Shown piece after piece: positions 31,000 to 42,298 of a DNA stretch of 64,000 nucleotides (within the stretch, counting starts at the first letter, position 1; every line of letters begins with the position of its first letter). Source of the stretch: Notospermus geniculatus (lineage: Eukaryota; Nemertea; Pilidiophora; Heteronemertea; Lineidae); NCBI GenBank assembly GCA_002633025.1, contig NMRB01000554.1:62001-126000 (forward strand). The letters run 5' to 3'. The translations under genes and the position numbers were made by a program. The notes below the pieces were generated by a model, which had not been told where the DNA came from, ran no database searches, and saw only the letters and a program-made list of their open reading frames with translations.

Positions 31000-32886
31000 G
31001 CCCAATTTATAAAACATGGCAAAAGCTTACAAGCCAAACCCCAAGGCCAAGCTTTTGCTTGTCAAGGAGAAGCACAAGCCAAAGAATTTGCCCACAAACA
31101 TGGGCCGAATTCATAAAAACTAGCATTTGCTTTTTCTGGGCTTTTTCTTCAAGAGGTATTTATAAAGTTTCGCTTTTGCTTCATAGGACAAGCAACTCCC
31201 TAAAAGAATTAGCAGAAGCTTTGTCTGGCGTGTTACAACCGATAATGTCACAATCGACCAATAATGTCACAACCGATGATAATGTCACAATTGTGACATT
31301 ATGAACAACTCATCCAACCAATAATGTCACAACTTGCTAATAATGTCACAACTTTTCCTTACCGATAATATCGCAACATTTTGACCAATAATGTCACAAC
31401 TTTTCCTTACCGATAATGTCGCAACATTTTGACCAATAATGTCACAACTTTTCCTTACCGATAATGTCACAACATTTTGACCAATAATGTCACTACCCCA
31501 GTAACTAGCGCAGGGGATAATGTGATGGTGATTTTTTTCGCCCTCCCTCATGGAAGACAAAGAAGTCTGAGCAAAAAAATCCTGCTTTGATCATGAAAGA
31601 CACATTAATCATATCTTCACCCCATAGGAGTTCCCGTGTCATCACCCCCTAGGATTTCCTTACCATGCTTACTGGAGGAAACAGTGTCCGAGGGGGTGCC
31701 AAATGTACATGAGGATTCATGCAGTCGCCGCTATGCGTAAACAGAAGTGCCGGCTATAATGTCTGTAGATTTTTTTCACGTACGTATAATTTATTGTTAA
31801 AAAATCAAAATATGAATACATAAAAATACTTTCTCAAGCAATAAAGTATAAAAAGGGGGGGAGGTTCCAGTTACTGGTTGGAATTCGGAGAAAGATACTC
31901 TGTATGTAGTGTCATATCAAGGAAATGTAAATTACGACAAATTACTGTAAATTACGGCAAATTACTATTACTTCAACTTGTTTTACACTTCAACTTCTTT
32001 TACCAAGTAATATGCACGGCGTTCGATTTGCATGTACAGCAATATAAATAAATACATGTACAACATGTTATACAAGCTTGAAGCTGTATCAAGAAACTAG
32101 GGGGTGATGACACGGGAACTCCAACGGGGTGAAGGTATGATTAAGGTGTGTTTCATGGTCAAAGCAGGATTTTGTTTGCTCAGACTTCTTTGTCTTCCAT
32201 GAGGGAGGGGCGAAAAAAAATCACCATCACATTATCCCGACATGATCTGCGTTAGTTACTGGGGTTGTTACATTATTGGTCAAAATGTTGTGACATTATC
32301 GGTAAGGAAAAATTGTGACATTATTGGTCAAAATGTTGCGACATTATCGGTAAGGAAAAGTTGTGACATTATTATGAAGTTGTGACATTATTGGTTGGAT
32401 GAGGTGTTCATAATGTCACAATTGTGACATTATCATCGGTTGTGACATTATTGGTCGATTGTGACATTATTGGTTGTAACATGGCGAGCATTAGCTTCAT
32501 CAGATAGGAGATCTTGCTTGGCTTTATAAGAAAAGGTCATTAGGTTAAGCAATTGATTATGAATATGTTTGTCAGCAAAATCTTTGGATTGTGCTTCTCC
32601 TCGACAAGCAAAAGCTTGGCCTTGGGGCTTTGGCTTGTAAGCCTTTGCTATGTTTTATAAATTCGGCCCATAGGCCTATTCATAATCAATTGCTTACCCT
32701 AATGACCTTTTCTTATAAAGCCAAGCAAGATTTCCTATCTGATGAAGCTAATGCTCGCAAGACAAATCTTAATCTATTAATTCTTATAGGGAGTTGCTTG
32801 TTCTATAAAGCAAAAGCGATATTTTATAAATACCTCTTCAAGAAAAAGCCCAGAAAAAGCAAATGCTAGTTTTTATGAATTCGGCC
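31000..32886. mobile_element. 1.9-kb foldback with ATAATGTCACAAC array
   Basis: Ends GGGCC(C/G)AATT(T/C)ATAAAA, duplicated internally at 31110-31135 and 32655-32670. Both arms contain a 45-48 bp tandem repeat around CGATAATGTCGCAACATTTT (31290-31500 and 32270-32480, inverted). The flank is ATT or ATTGG on both sides; ambiguity at the ends leaves the duplication length at 3 to 5 bp. No coding frame. Confidence 0.8.
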
Positions 32887-32946
32887 CATTGGTCCGCTAG
32901 AACTTTGCTGCCATCTGTTGGCAATATGCGATGTTGACTGCTCCTA

Positions 32947-33474
32947 TTCAGATTGTCAGCCGGTTCATCAGGAGGCCTAGTACTTGGGGCAGGAACAGAT
33001 CTGTCGAAATTTATTTCTTCTCGCCCGCCCACCCTCCCTGTTGAATGTCATCGGTGTAAGTCATGTGTCGGCCCACGTTCGTCCTTTTCTCCATATCTTT
33101 GGACGGGCACGGGTCTGCACTTGACGTCTCACACAAAGGCCCGTATTCTAGAAGCCTCCTTAACTCTAAAGTCCACTTTAAGTTTTTGTATTCTGCACTG
33201 CAAACAATGCCTAACGGCATAAAGGAATCAACCATAAAGATTTAACTGCGAACGATGAACTTACTGAGGGGTACACTTCTTGCCACCAGATGTCACTCAC
33301 TGCCTGAATTTCGGCTTTACGTACATGTAATCGGCACGAGCTTCAACTTTTTTTGTGGTGAAGGGGTACATGAACCTGTCAACTTGATGCCTTGAATTCC
33401 ATTTCTGAGGACAACAGAACTATTTTCAGCACAATTAGTGTTCCATGTGCAAATGTACATTGTACATAAGCAGG
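32947..33474. other. Intergenic
   Basis: A plus-strand open stretch near 32953-33055 ends at a possible donor (ATCG|GTGTAAG) but no family is recognisable. No other feature. Confidence 0.35.
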
Positions 33475-33695
33475 AAGTCAATCTCCAGAATTCACGAATT
33501 TTCGACCCCAACCTGGCTCTTTTTCAAGTGGAACTTTACAATCTGAAACTCTAGAAAAGACTTTAGAAAAATACTCTAGAAAAGACTCTAGAAAAGTCTT
33601 TTCTAGAGTTTCAGATTGTAAAGTTCCACTTGAAAAAGACCCCGGTTGGGGTCGAAAATTCGTGAATTCTGGATATTGACTTCCTGCTTATTACC
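33475..33695. mobile_element. Two head-to-head copies of the hairpin retroposon
   Basis: 33481-33560 and 33595-33690 are inverted copies of the 109-bp retroposon at 17732-17840 (both with GGAAGTCAATCTCCAGAATTC or its complement). They meet in a repeated TCTAGAAAAGACT centre, giving a 210-bp palindrome. Confidence 0.8.
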
Positions 33696-34009
33696 ATTTT
33701 GTGTGTCAATTTTGTGCTTTTCTGTATCTTGCATGTGCAAATGTACGTTAGCCTATTCAAATGTACACAGATGACCCTGCACTCTCATCGTTCGTGGGGT
33801 TCTCATTAATTCAGTCCTTTTGTATCATATGATCAGCTTATCCGAATTCAACAAAATTTGCAGAAAACATGCAGAAGGGTCTCGCCTGTCATATGGAAGA
33901 GTCAGAATGCAAATCTGTTGAGGTTTAAAGGGATACTGTCCATATTCATAAAATGCTTAATTTATGAGTTGAACCTTTATGCTTGATTCCTTTATGCTAA
34001 AGGTAAACC
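33696..34009. other. Intergenic
   Basis: Nothing recognised. Confidence 0.4.
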
Positions 34010-34150
34010 TTAGGCTGAGTTTACATCGAGGCACACGCGACACGAACATGCAGGCCAACAATGGCTTCACAAAGGATTCATCCCCCATGAAACCTTTGTT
34101 CGCCGGCGTGTTCGTGTCGCGTGTGCCTCGATGTAAACTCGCCTCAGGGT
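34010..34150. mobile_element. 140-bp palindromic MITE
   Basis: Arms GAGTTTACATCGAGGCACAC, GCGACACGAAC and their complements around a short core. No coding. Confidence 0.8.
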
Positions 34151-34162
34151 ACTTCTATTAAA

Positions 34163-34307
34163 GCAAGGTTCATGGGCACGCGGATCCCATCCGTTTCCAG
34201 TCCGTTTGCCCCGAGTTTTCCGGATACGATAACGCTGAAGTCCTTTTAGATAGATTATTTACGGACCTGACTCGGACAAATTCCTTGTGCCAATGAACCC
34301 CGCTTAA
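34163..34307. mobile_element. MITE family C, copy 1
   Basis: Ends around AAGGTTCATGGGCACGCGGA and TTGTGCCAATGAACCCCGC, with inner TTTTCCGGATACGA-AACGC. A second full copy is at 52813-52957. Confidence 0.8.
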
Positions 34308-34799
34308 CACGGCAGAGCCACGCAAGGTCAACATTGCCTTCGATGTGACCTCTGTGATCGGGTGTGCTGGCCACATCAGCAACCTCGTCCCCAGGATCTA
34401 ACTCGAAATTTCTTCTGCTTTTACCTTGGGACGAGGTCATTTTCGGCTTCGGTCGTTACACCCTGGATTCACTTCCAAGATTCTTGGCACCTCGTCCCCA
34501 ACGCTTATTTCAACCTCGGTTACAGTAAATGATTGTAAAAAAATTTATTTTCATTAAACTGTATTATGAACATTTATGTCTATCATGATTACATGTAGGC
34601 TAGAAAGAATAATGTTTACTATCATATGAAAAATAAAATAAAATAGACCATATTTTAATCCATTTGCCAGAGGTATTTCAAATCTGAAATTGGGTATGAG
34701 TATGACGTCAGGCCGATAGCCAATCACAGCCGAGGTATTCGGTTCTGAAGCCAGGGCTTAACAAGCGAACGTTAAGCCCTGGGAACGAGGTTGGCAACA
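34308..34799. other. 3' flank of gene X2
   Basis: Contains repeated CCTCGTCCC motifs and a small hairpin at 34757-34783 (AGGGCTTAAC / GTTAAGCCCT). No gene. Confidence 0.4.
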
Positions 34800-35822
34800 T
34801 CAGCTGTCGCAATGGTTCATAGTTTGAAGGGAATAAACAAAGACGATTTGTTTGTCCGTTAACAGAGGCCATATAATCAGCTCGTTCCTTTTCGTGATGA
34901 AGAGTTGATAATGAATTTTGACTTTCTTATCTATATCTAATTTCTCAAAATGCCAATCGGTTAATGATTTGAACACTGTGACGTTAAAAAAGTCATATTT
35001 GTTAATGATATAAACTGTGTGATGGAATACTACATGGTTTTTATCAAGTATAAAAAAATCATATAACAATGACAATTCCCCGAGCACACTTACAGTATAG
35101 TTCATGTAATTGTCTTGGTTACTGAACCGGAGTAGGCCAATGTATCCGGGGTGAGTGTGCAATGGACTGATGATAAGAATATCGCCATTCACATCCCATT
35201 TCGGTGGAGGTAAGAATCTAATGGCCATTCTCTCCTTGATCGGAAAATAGTGTACTTTTCTGACAAACTTCATATAAAGAGAAAATCCCATTTCAGACCC
35301 CTTATGCAGAAAGTAATACATTTCACTGATATTCCTCCCACATATATGATAAACAGAAGTAACTACGTATGTGGAAAAAAAGTAATATCGTGGACGGTAC
35401 TTATCAGTTACATTACCACACTTTGACATGAGGGACAAATATTCCCTGACATGCCTGGCTTTATATTTTCTCACGATACGTTTATTCGTTCCTGTTTTAT
35501 CAACTATGAGCCAAAATTTGTGAAAATGGAATACGATGGAATCTCTGTACTCCCCTTGTATGATATTGTCCATGAACGAATCTATTGCTATTGAACTAGC
35601 TACCCTGTGCGGGCGGTAATGGGCGTTAAGGTGAAATGCATTCACTTTGGAGGAATTGAAGGGCAGCACGTAAACATTTTTGTAGATAAGCTTTGTTACT
35701 ACAACAATTGCAGCATCAAGTACCACGTGGTAATGAATGAAGTAAAATTTTGGGCTGATTTTAGGAAGCTCATGATTGACATTCAGTCTTTTAGTATATG
35801 TATATCTGTACTGGTAGGTGTT
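34800..35822 (-). CDS. Unrecognised family gene X2
   Basis: A single large minus-strand frame, about 340 codons, stop at 34800. It is open back to a stop at 35823-35825 with no ATG between there and 35726, so its 5' end must be a splice acceptor (CACCTACCAG near 35813 is possible). Landmarks: KISPKFYFIHYHVVLDAAIV, YVLPFNSSK, KFWLIVDKTGT, NGDILIISPLHTHPGYIGLL, LFITKRNELIIWPLL. It is a paralogue of X1, 7.5 kb away on the same strand, and is not interrupted. It may be a lineage-specific beta-strand-rich protein; I do not know a function. Confidence 0.65.
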   Translation of the reverse strand, partial: NTYQYRYTYTKRLNVNHELPKISPKFYFIHYHVVLDAAIVVVTKLIYKNVYVLPFNSSKVNAFHLNAHYRPHRVASSIAIDSFMDNIIQGEYRDSIVFHFHKFWLIVDKTGTNKRIVRKYKARHVREYLSLMSKCGNVTDKYRPRYYFFSTYVVTSVYHICGRNISEMYYFLHKGSEMGFSLYMKFVRKVHYFPIKERMAIRFLPPPKWDVNGDILIISPLHTHPGYIGLLRFSNQDNYMNYTVSVLGELSLLYDFFILDKNHVVFHHTVYIINKYDFFNVTVFKSLTDWHFEKLDIDKKVKIHYQLFITKRNELIIWPLLTDKQIVFVYSLQTMNHCDS

Positions 35823-35951
35823 TTAATACAGTCATGTACATTTAGAAGAACACACCATCAATCAAAATGAAGGAACGTTGAAATCGTTACAGAACATGGT
35901 CGGTAGAAAGTTCATTTTCAATCTACATGTAACTGCCAGGGCTGTGTTTAC

Positions 35952-36040
35952 AGGGCCGTATTTAGCGGGGGGCATGGGGGCAGCTGCCCCNCCCCCCCCC
36001 CCCCCCCCAGGACCAAAAAGCTAAATACGGCCCTGGTTTA
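35952..36040. mobile_element. Short hAT-like MITE
   Basis: CAGGGCCGTATTTAGC and GCTAAATACGGCCCTG flank a G/C homopolymer that contains one N. The CAGGG start and CCCTG end are typical of hAT elements. Flanking GTTTACA is similar on both sides. Confidence 0.7.
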
Positions 36041-36355
36041 CATAGGTCGCGTTCGGAAAGCTTCCCCGAGGAAGTTCGGGGAGGCGCGAGAGCGTTCGGA
36101 AAGGTATTTGGCAAGTAAAGGCTTCCTCGAGCCTGGCCGAAGTGAGCGACTGGTCCTTATCTGTGTGAATATTACTCAATAAATTTCTATTTATTATTAA
36201 GTTTTCTTTAAAGCCTCACTGTATTGAATTCAGAAAGTGCTTACGTCCTCCGACGTTAGTGTAGTGTAAAATGTACTATGCTGTATCTTACATTATAGCT
36301 CTGCCCGCAGTTTTCTTAATGTGTGCTGGAAACTTGGGCTTGATTCTTTGAAATA

Positions 36356-37347
36356 CAGGGTGGTCCATAAAAATGTGACACATTTCGTTTGTTTATAATT
36401 TCTACAAATCTTAAGATTTTTCAAAATCCTTTCAGCCAGAGGTGGGTCATGGCTATACGTTTTTGCCCTGAGAAGCACTTTTGAAAACGACGAGCCGGTT
36501 TTTGAGTTATTTCAATAATTGATAATGGGCGTGTTTCGCAAGCCCCACGAAACACTACAAGTAAGTACGAAATACGAAATTGAACTTCACTTCAATGACA
36601 TAATATATTTCAGGGGATGGTTGGTACCACAAATATTGCCTGCTGCAAGAGGGTCTTTGTGCGTATGACGTTAGACCGATAAGAGTTACAGTGTATATTT
36701 AACTTTGAAATTATCTTTTTTATCGACTTCGGTCATACGCAGTGGAAATTTAAAAATTCAAAATGCACCGTCGCTAAGAGACACACTGGCAGCAGGGCCA
36801 ATTGTGGTACCAATTAACCATCTTCAGAAATACATCAGGTCCTGGAAATGAAGTTGAATTTCGTATTTCGTACTTCGTCAGATTTGCGAAACCTCCCTAT
36901 TATGTTCGATCCAAGCTCCTCGCCGCTGAATCACCGCTGCCACTCCCATGTTGAAAGTGTTCATTACTCTCCCTGACATGTCTCTTGGACGTGTGCGGGG
37001 GTTCTTGCGGACGAAGGTGGACCAATGTGGTTCTTATAGTTGTTAGTCACACTGCCAGTGTCTCAAAACTTCTCCAGCAAGCGTTTGATTGCATTCCGTG
37101 ACGGTATTTCCCCTCCAGGAAAGTCACGACGAAAATGTGTCTGGGTAAAGATTACAGATTTTGTCGAAAAGTAATGTTCAACGATTTTTGTCCGCTCTGC
37201 CACTGAAAATTGATATCCCGTCTCCATACTGATACATATAAAACTTATAGCTGTACTCTATAACTCCTCTGAAAATCAAGGGGTAGACTTAATTTTTGTG
37301 GAAATGACAGATAAACAAAATGTGTCACATTTTTATGGACCACCCTG
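36356..37347. mobile_element. Mariner-like element, decayed, TA target
   Basis: Perfect 30-bp ends starting CAGGGTGGTCCATAAAAATG, flanked by TA. A further inverted-repeat sequence (about 36532-36897, TTTCGCAA ends) is inserted. The minus strand retains transposase N-terminal residues. Confidence 0.88.
36905..37205 (-). pseudogene. Mariner-type transposase, N-terminal helix-turn-helix relic
   Basis: Translates on the minus strand to FTQTHFRRDFPGGEIPSRNA, then IKRLLEKF, a stop, then DTGSV: the HTH and linker start (FRRxF...P...I..L..KFxxTGSV) of mariner transposases. At least one stop and a shift are present. Confidence 0.72.
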
Positions 37348-37377
37348 TACGTATCAGGCAAGCATTTTGGTGACGTT

Positions 37378-37930
37378 TATCGCAGGCCGGAGTGGACACA
37401 ATTCATATTTAATGTCCACATTAATTCCGATTTTATGTCAACATTATATCAAGAATTTATATCCACACTAAATCAACCAATCGCAACTGAGTTTTTAATG
37501 TGAATATAAAATCGCACTACTTATTTAATGTCCATATAAATTCGTATTTTATGTCCCCATTAAATCACGAATTAATATCCACAAAAAATCGACCAATCAC
37601 GGATAAGGACTTTTTGACGGATGTGAGTGTTCTCGATCGCTTCCGTCCAAAAATCCGCGATGGAATTGTGGACGGAAGCGATCGAGAACACTCACATCCG
37701 TCCAAAAGTCCTTATCCGTGATTGGTCGAATTTATGTGGATATTAATTCGTGATTTAATGGGGACATAAAATACGATATGGACATTAAATAAGTAGTGCG
37801 CTTTTATATTCACATTAAAAACTCAGCTGCGATTGGTTGATTAAGTGTGGATATAAATTCTTGATTTAATGTGGATATAAAATCGGAATTAATGTGGATA
37901 TTTTGTGTCCTCTCCGGCCTGCGATATACG
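37378..37930. mobile_element. 550-bp near-perfect palindrome
   Basis: Ends TATCGCAGGCCGGAG and CTCCGGCCTGCGATA. Arms of about 265 bp match almost throughout, including GGACGGAAGCGATCGAGAAC near the centre at about 37655. TATCC-ACATTAAAT type subrepeats fill the arms. Confidence 0.88.
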
Positions 37931-37967
37931 TTCACGATGCTATGAGACCTCTCTCTGCATTTGGGGA

Positions 37968-38265
37968 GCGGCGTGGTGTAGTGGTTAGCGAGACGGACTC
38001 CTGATCAGAGAGTCGCGGGTTCGATTCCCAGTCCTGACCAAGAAAAAACACGCTCGCTTGTGACCTTCAGCAAGTCACTTTGCCTCACTTGCTTCACCCC
38101 ACCCAGGTGTAAAAGGGGTACCTGGCTGGTAGTGATGGTCTATGTGAATGTTAGTCCAAGAGATATGATATTGGACTGAACAGGCTGGGGGTAATAATTG
38201 TGAAGCGCCTTGACACTTAAATGTAAAAGGCACTATAAGCCCACACATTATTATTATTCTTATTC
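37968..38265 (+). mobile_element. tRNA-derived SINE, copy 2
   Basis: Head with A box (TGGTGTAGTGGTTAGC) and B box (GGGTTCGATTCCC), a body sharing CACCCAGGTGTAAAAGGGGTACC with copy 1, a 3' domain GTGAAGCGCCTTGACACTT typical of LINE-mobilised SINEs, and an (ATT)n tail. Confidence 0.9.
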
Positions 38266-39405
38266 TCTGAACACTTCGAAAAATCCAGTAAATTTCAAGG
38301 CTTTAATTTTATACAGAATTCGCCAGTCCGCTAGATGCGCTGATTCCGCAAATTCTGAAGGCCACGGTACGGACATGCAAGTAAAAGAGTGTTTTGGCCG
38401 TCCTTCGTTGGTTTTTTGTGTACAGTGCAGTTACCAGCGATCCGGGTTGGTAAGGCCTGGGTTCACTTGAGCGTTCCACGCCAAGTGTTTTACGATTTTC
38501 AGACTTGGGCATTTTCAGTGGTTTTAAACGTTTGTGTGTGGAATTCGTCTACTCTCCTCTGAAACTCCGACAACACAAGACGTGAAACACTCAGTGGACC
38601 AAGGCCGTTGAGCCCTCTTCCTCCTCGCCTCGTGTTATAATTAAATTGTTGCATCAGGATTCCTGTACATAGAAGTACATGTATTATACGGTACACGATA
38701 CACGATATACGATATTTTGAAAAATATGCGTAAATTCTAACTAGTTTATGCGAATCATCCAAAATTTCATAATTTTATGGTCTGAGGTCAGCTCTATCTA
38801 CTGACACCAGAATTTTGTGAAAAATCATGAAAATCTCCAAATATAAAAATTTTGATAATCTCAAATATCTCAGCATCCACTCGACAGATTTTGATGAAAC
38901 TAGCACCAAAATCCTTAGAAACTTCCATTCTATCAGAACTACTATAAAAATAAAAATATAATCACAAAATAAAAGGCGTTGATTTTCAAGTTTTTTTCTG
39001 ACAAGCAATTACATAATTTTGATATTTCGAAATTTCCAAAATTTTGATGCAGAAATGTGACCAACAAGTTTTGCTTTCATATGCAACAAACTGTACCAAA
39101 ATTGGTTCAGTAGTATTTGAAGTATTCAAGATATCAAGTGTAGATTAACATCAGTCAATGCCTGTACATGTATACGATATACGAACACACCGGTTAGCAT
39201 CAAAAATATCAAAAAATAGATATTTTTGACAATATGCGTTTCACAGCTATCATTTTGACCGTCGACAAGAAGGTTTGCCTCTTAACTTTGTCGCCTGATT
39301 GCTATACCCCTATACGCCCTACTGGTTCAATACTTCAGGGTCGGCCATCTTGAACGAGGTCTGGGTTAAATTTACGTCTGTCACCCCAAGACTGGCACCA
39401 TTTAC
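38266..39405. other. Intergenic, AT-rich
   Basis: AAATTTTGATATTT-type self-complementary AT sequence at 38700-39250, similar in style to 46.75-47.3 kb and 55.3-55.7 kb. No gene. Confidence 0.45.
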
Positions 39406-39409
39406 TTAA

Positions 39410-39617
39410 AGGAGCACAGTATTGGATCTCAAATGCGTTATTTGACTGCCGGCGGAGAGGGAGCCAGCTAGCGGCAGTACGACGAACTACAAAAATGCAT
39501 TACAAAATGTACGTACGTAGTAAATCGGGAAATTCGCCGAAACGTAGTTAGTCCCTCGGGTTGGAGAGTGGCGCAGTGGCGCCTGCTGTCGAGAAAAATC
39601 GCCAGTATCGTGCTCCT
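39410..39617. mobile_element. TTAA-target MITE, best copy
   Basis: Ends AGGAGCACAGTATTGG and ATCGTGCTCCT, with TTAA on each side (39406-39409, 39618-39621). TTAA duplication points to piggyBac or Kolobok. Related sequences at 14066-14278 and 16383-16515. Confidence 0.85.
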
Positions 39618-39659
39618 TTAATGGATATTTTCCAAACAGGGAATAAATCAGAGACATAC

Positions 39660-39905
39660 CATTCTGCTCCAAAATCTTTCATCCGTTTTTGCGTCCCCAC
39701 ACTGGAAATTCAGGTTTCCGAGAAGTTTGCAAGATCGCTCAGGCTCATCAGGAAGATATGAATACTTCATACAATCTTTGACAGACAAACAGTTCATTCC
39801 ACATTCTGTTGGTGACTTGGCACTCCTGACAGACAGATGACCATTTAGTACCGAGTCGTAAGACAGGAGCTTGAAGAGTCCGTATGATATGCTGTTGATC
39901 GTCAT
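39660..39905 (-). CDS. PAN/apple-type domain exon
   Basis: Minus-strand exon ending in the donor AGAATG|GTATGT (39654-39659). It encodes a cysteine-patterned module: VRSAKSPTECGMNCLSVKDC, then YSYLPDEPERSCKLLG, the CxxxC...C...fxY...C spacing of PAN/apple domains found in secreted and membrane proteins. It is likely one exon of a longer gene whose other exons I cannot find here. The 5' boundary may be the ATG at 39905 or an acceptor close to it (ACGATCAACAG). Confidence 0.6.
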
Positions 39906-39949
39906 GATTGGGGAAACAATGAAAGCAGTTCGTCTGATTACAGTAGCAC

Positions 39950-40540
39950 TCCAGTGTTTCTTGTTCTACACTGGTGTAGACTGGTTCCCGGTCCCAACAT
40001 AGCTCAAGGATAAGGGACCGGTATTGCCTGATGTAACGACGCAGTTGATTGGCCAGCTTAGACTGGTTCCCGGTCCCAACATAGGCCTACAGCTCAAGGA
40101 TAAGGCCCGGTATTGCCTGATGTAACGACGCAGTTGATTGGCTAGCTCTTTTTCAATTTGAATTTGTGACGTCGCAGTTGATTGGTTAGCTATTTTGCGA
40201 TGAGAGGTAAGTAAGGTAAGTAAGCTATTTCTCAGTACTGAGGGGGATCCTCTGTGACGTCATAACCTGGCAGCTTTCAGCCAAGTATGGCCGCCCAATA
40301 CCGGTGTCGTAGAATGAGATGCCCCACAACAATAGATTCTGACGGATTAAGGGTCAGCCGGGCACTGACAAACAGAATTTCTGTTACCAGATGTCCCCTG
40401 AACAAAAGAAGCGGGCATCTGATATCGGGGGCATTACATTCTATGACACCTGTCCCTTTCTCCGTCTGAGCTATGTTGGGACTGGGTACCAGTCTACACT
40501 GGTGCTACATTGGAAAGGGATTTTGCGAAACTACAGGCCT
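39950..40540. repeat. Tandem and inverted repeat block
   Basis: Two tandem units (about 39979-40060 and 40062-40145) share GACTGGTTCCCGGTCCCAAC and TTGCCTGATGTAACGACGCA. 40430-40510 carries the inverted counterpart (GTTGGGACTGGGTACCAGTC). Probably a rearranged foldback element. Confidence 0.7.
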
Positions 40541-41149
40541 GCATGCCCAGTTTGCACGCGACACCATGCTGACCTTAATCACAGTATGTAATTATCATTT
40601 CGATCGCTGATTGGCCAGATGGCCGACCTACAAATTATTCATGGAACGCGGCCGTGTGAAGTCCGCGTAACGTCACCGTGCATCTGGGATAATTTATGCG
40701 ATGACGTCAGCGAAAGCTGGTTGTGGCCGCCGCTTATGCTGGGGCGACGTACATATAGGCTATGGTTGTTGACTGCGCCACGATCACAACGAGCCGACAA
40801 TTTTTTTCATGAAAAATCGGTTAATAATGCAAGTAAGTTAAATTCAAGCCTTTCAGACCTGGTATAAAAATCGCACTGCAGCTTGTGACGAAGTCTGAGC
40901 GAGGTCCATTCAGTGGTATTTGCAAAACCGAGTCCAAAAGTTGGAAATTGGAGAGATCCATAGAAAGAAAGAAAAAACCGTGCGAAATCAATATGTCCTC
41001 CACCGTGGTGAGGTGTGGTGGCCATAATTACTTGTAGTGATGGGAGATTTTGAATGTTATGAATGTTATCTTTGATCAAAAGTGTTACAGCTTTATACGG
41101 CACTCAGGTTTTTAGGGGGCCGCTAAGCATTACACTTTAGTCATGGCTC
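40541..41149. other. Intergenic
   Basis: No supported gene. Confidence 0.4.
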
Positions 41150-41203
41150 TGGGGGGGGGGGGGGTTNNNNNNNNNNNNNNNNNNNNNNNNNNNNNNNNNN
41201 NNN
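41150..41203. other. G homopolymer and assembly gap
   Basis: A run of G then N at 41167-41203. The sequence right after the gap is inverted at 46009-46108. Confidence 0.9.
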
Positions 41204-41690
41204 TTTTCTTGTTGCATATGATGAGGGCTTTCAGAAAGGTTTGGTTAACATCTCCATACCTGGTACGTTTTTGTGTAATTTGAATTGAATTAAATCCCTA
41301 TGCTAATTCCATTTGCCAATTCTATCACAATGTACAAAGTAGATGGGAGCGATGTACACAAAACTTTAAAATGGTTGGGTTTACACCCAATAAATGTATG
41401 GTGAACAGATAGAAATGTGGTACCTCTGGGTTACATAAGCAGGTTTTTAATTGTCTGGGATAGCCCAGTAACGAAATAGTGCGTTTTGGGGCATTTTGGG
41501 GGAAACCTCAAAATCCGGCGATCTAATGGGAGGGAGAACGCAATTTGCAATATGCCTATCTTAGTCAGAGATACCACATTTCTATCTGTTCACCATACAT
41601 TTATTGGGTGTAAACCCAACCATTTTAAAGTTTTGTGTACATCGCTCCCATCTACCCTGTACATTGTGGTCGAATTGGCAAATATAATTA
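41204..41690. repeat. Inverted repeats, one shared with 46.0 kb
   Basis: 41204-41311 is a 100-bp inverted match to 46009-46108 (GCATATGATGAGGGCTTTCA and complement). 41325-41440 and 41565-41690 form their own 110-bp inverted pair (GGGTTTACACCCAATAAATG). Confidence 0.82.
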
Positions 41691-42069
41691 GAAATTGGCT
41701 TTACAACCAATTTGAAGACCTCCACTGGACACAAACAGAGGTTTCGACAGTCAGTTAATGAGAGGTATTGTTCTGGATGGTTGAGATGAGCAATGCCAGA
41801 ATGTTGGCATTATTTGGCAGTGGCATCCATGTATGGTACTTGCAGACTCTGGGCTGGTTTCTTGAAAAATCCTAAGTTGGGGAAAATAATCTTAACAAAA
41901 GATTTTGTTGAGAAACCAGGCCCTGGTGTGGAACCAGTCTGTCAGGACTTTGCACCTTAGTTCCGGTGGGCATGGAATCTTGAGCGTGAGTTGGACATCA
42001 AGAGGTCATCATAAATTTTTAACATACATTTAACGTAGGCGTACAGAAGACACGCGTTGAATTGAAAGG
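41691..42069. other. Intergenic
   Basis: Nothing recognised. Confidence 0.4.
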
Positions 42070-42173
42070 AAAAAATGGGATGTTTTATTTTTGTCATTAT
42101 CAAATTGTACAAAATACAGATCATCTAACTAATGTTCATGTTGTGACAAAACCCTCGCTGCTCCTGATTCCAT

Positions 42174-42298
42174 CATGACTGTTTTCGACTGCAGACATCT
42201 CTTGTAGCCAACAACATCAAGTCCAATGGTAGTAGGTAGCAAGATGGATCTTTTGGGTGCATTCTCTTTTGAAAACTTTGGCTATTTTCATTTTCATG
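42174..42298 (-). CDS. Possible last exon of a small gene
   Basis: A strong acceptor tract (TTCCTTTTCTCTTTTCAG) at 42299-42316 is followed by a 41-codon frame (HENENSQSFQKRMHPKDPSC onward) to a TGA at 42174-42176. An AATAAA signal lies about 90 bp downstream on this strand (42084-42089). It joins in phase 0 to the candidate first exon at 44839-44925. No domain, so it may equally be the end of a non-coding transcript. Confidence 0.25.

Larger units (their letters stand above)
29769..32946. mobile_element. Element E2, copy 2, opened by two later insertions
   Basis: The E2 sequence known from 2107-2281 is present here in three pieces: 29769-29807, 30921-30999 and about 32887-32946 (outer ends AATAGGAGCTGTC and GACTGCTCCTATT). 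Joining the three pieces reproduces E2 in order, so two elements inserted into it. Confidence 0.82.
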
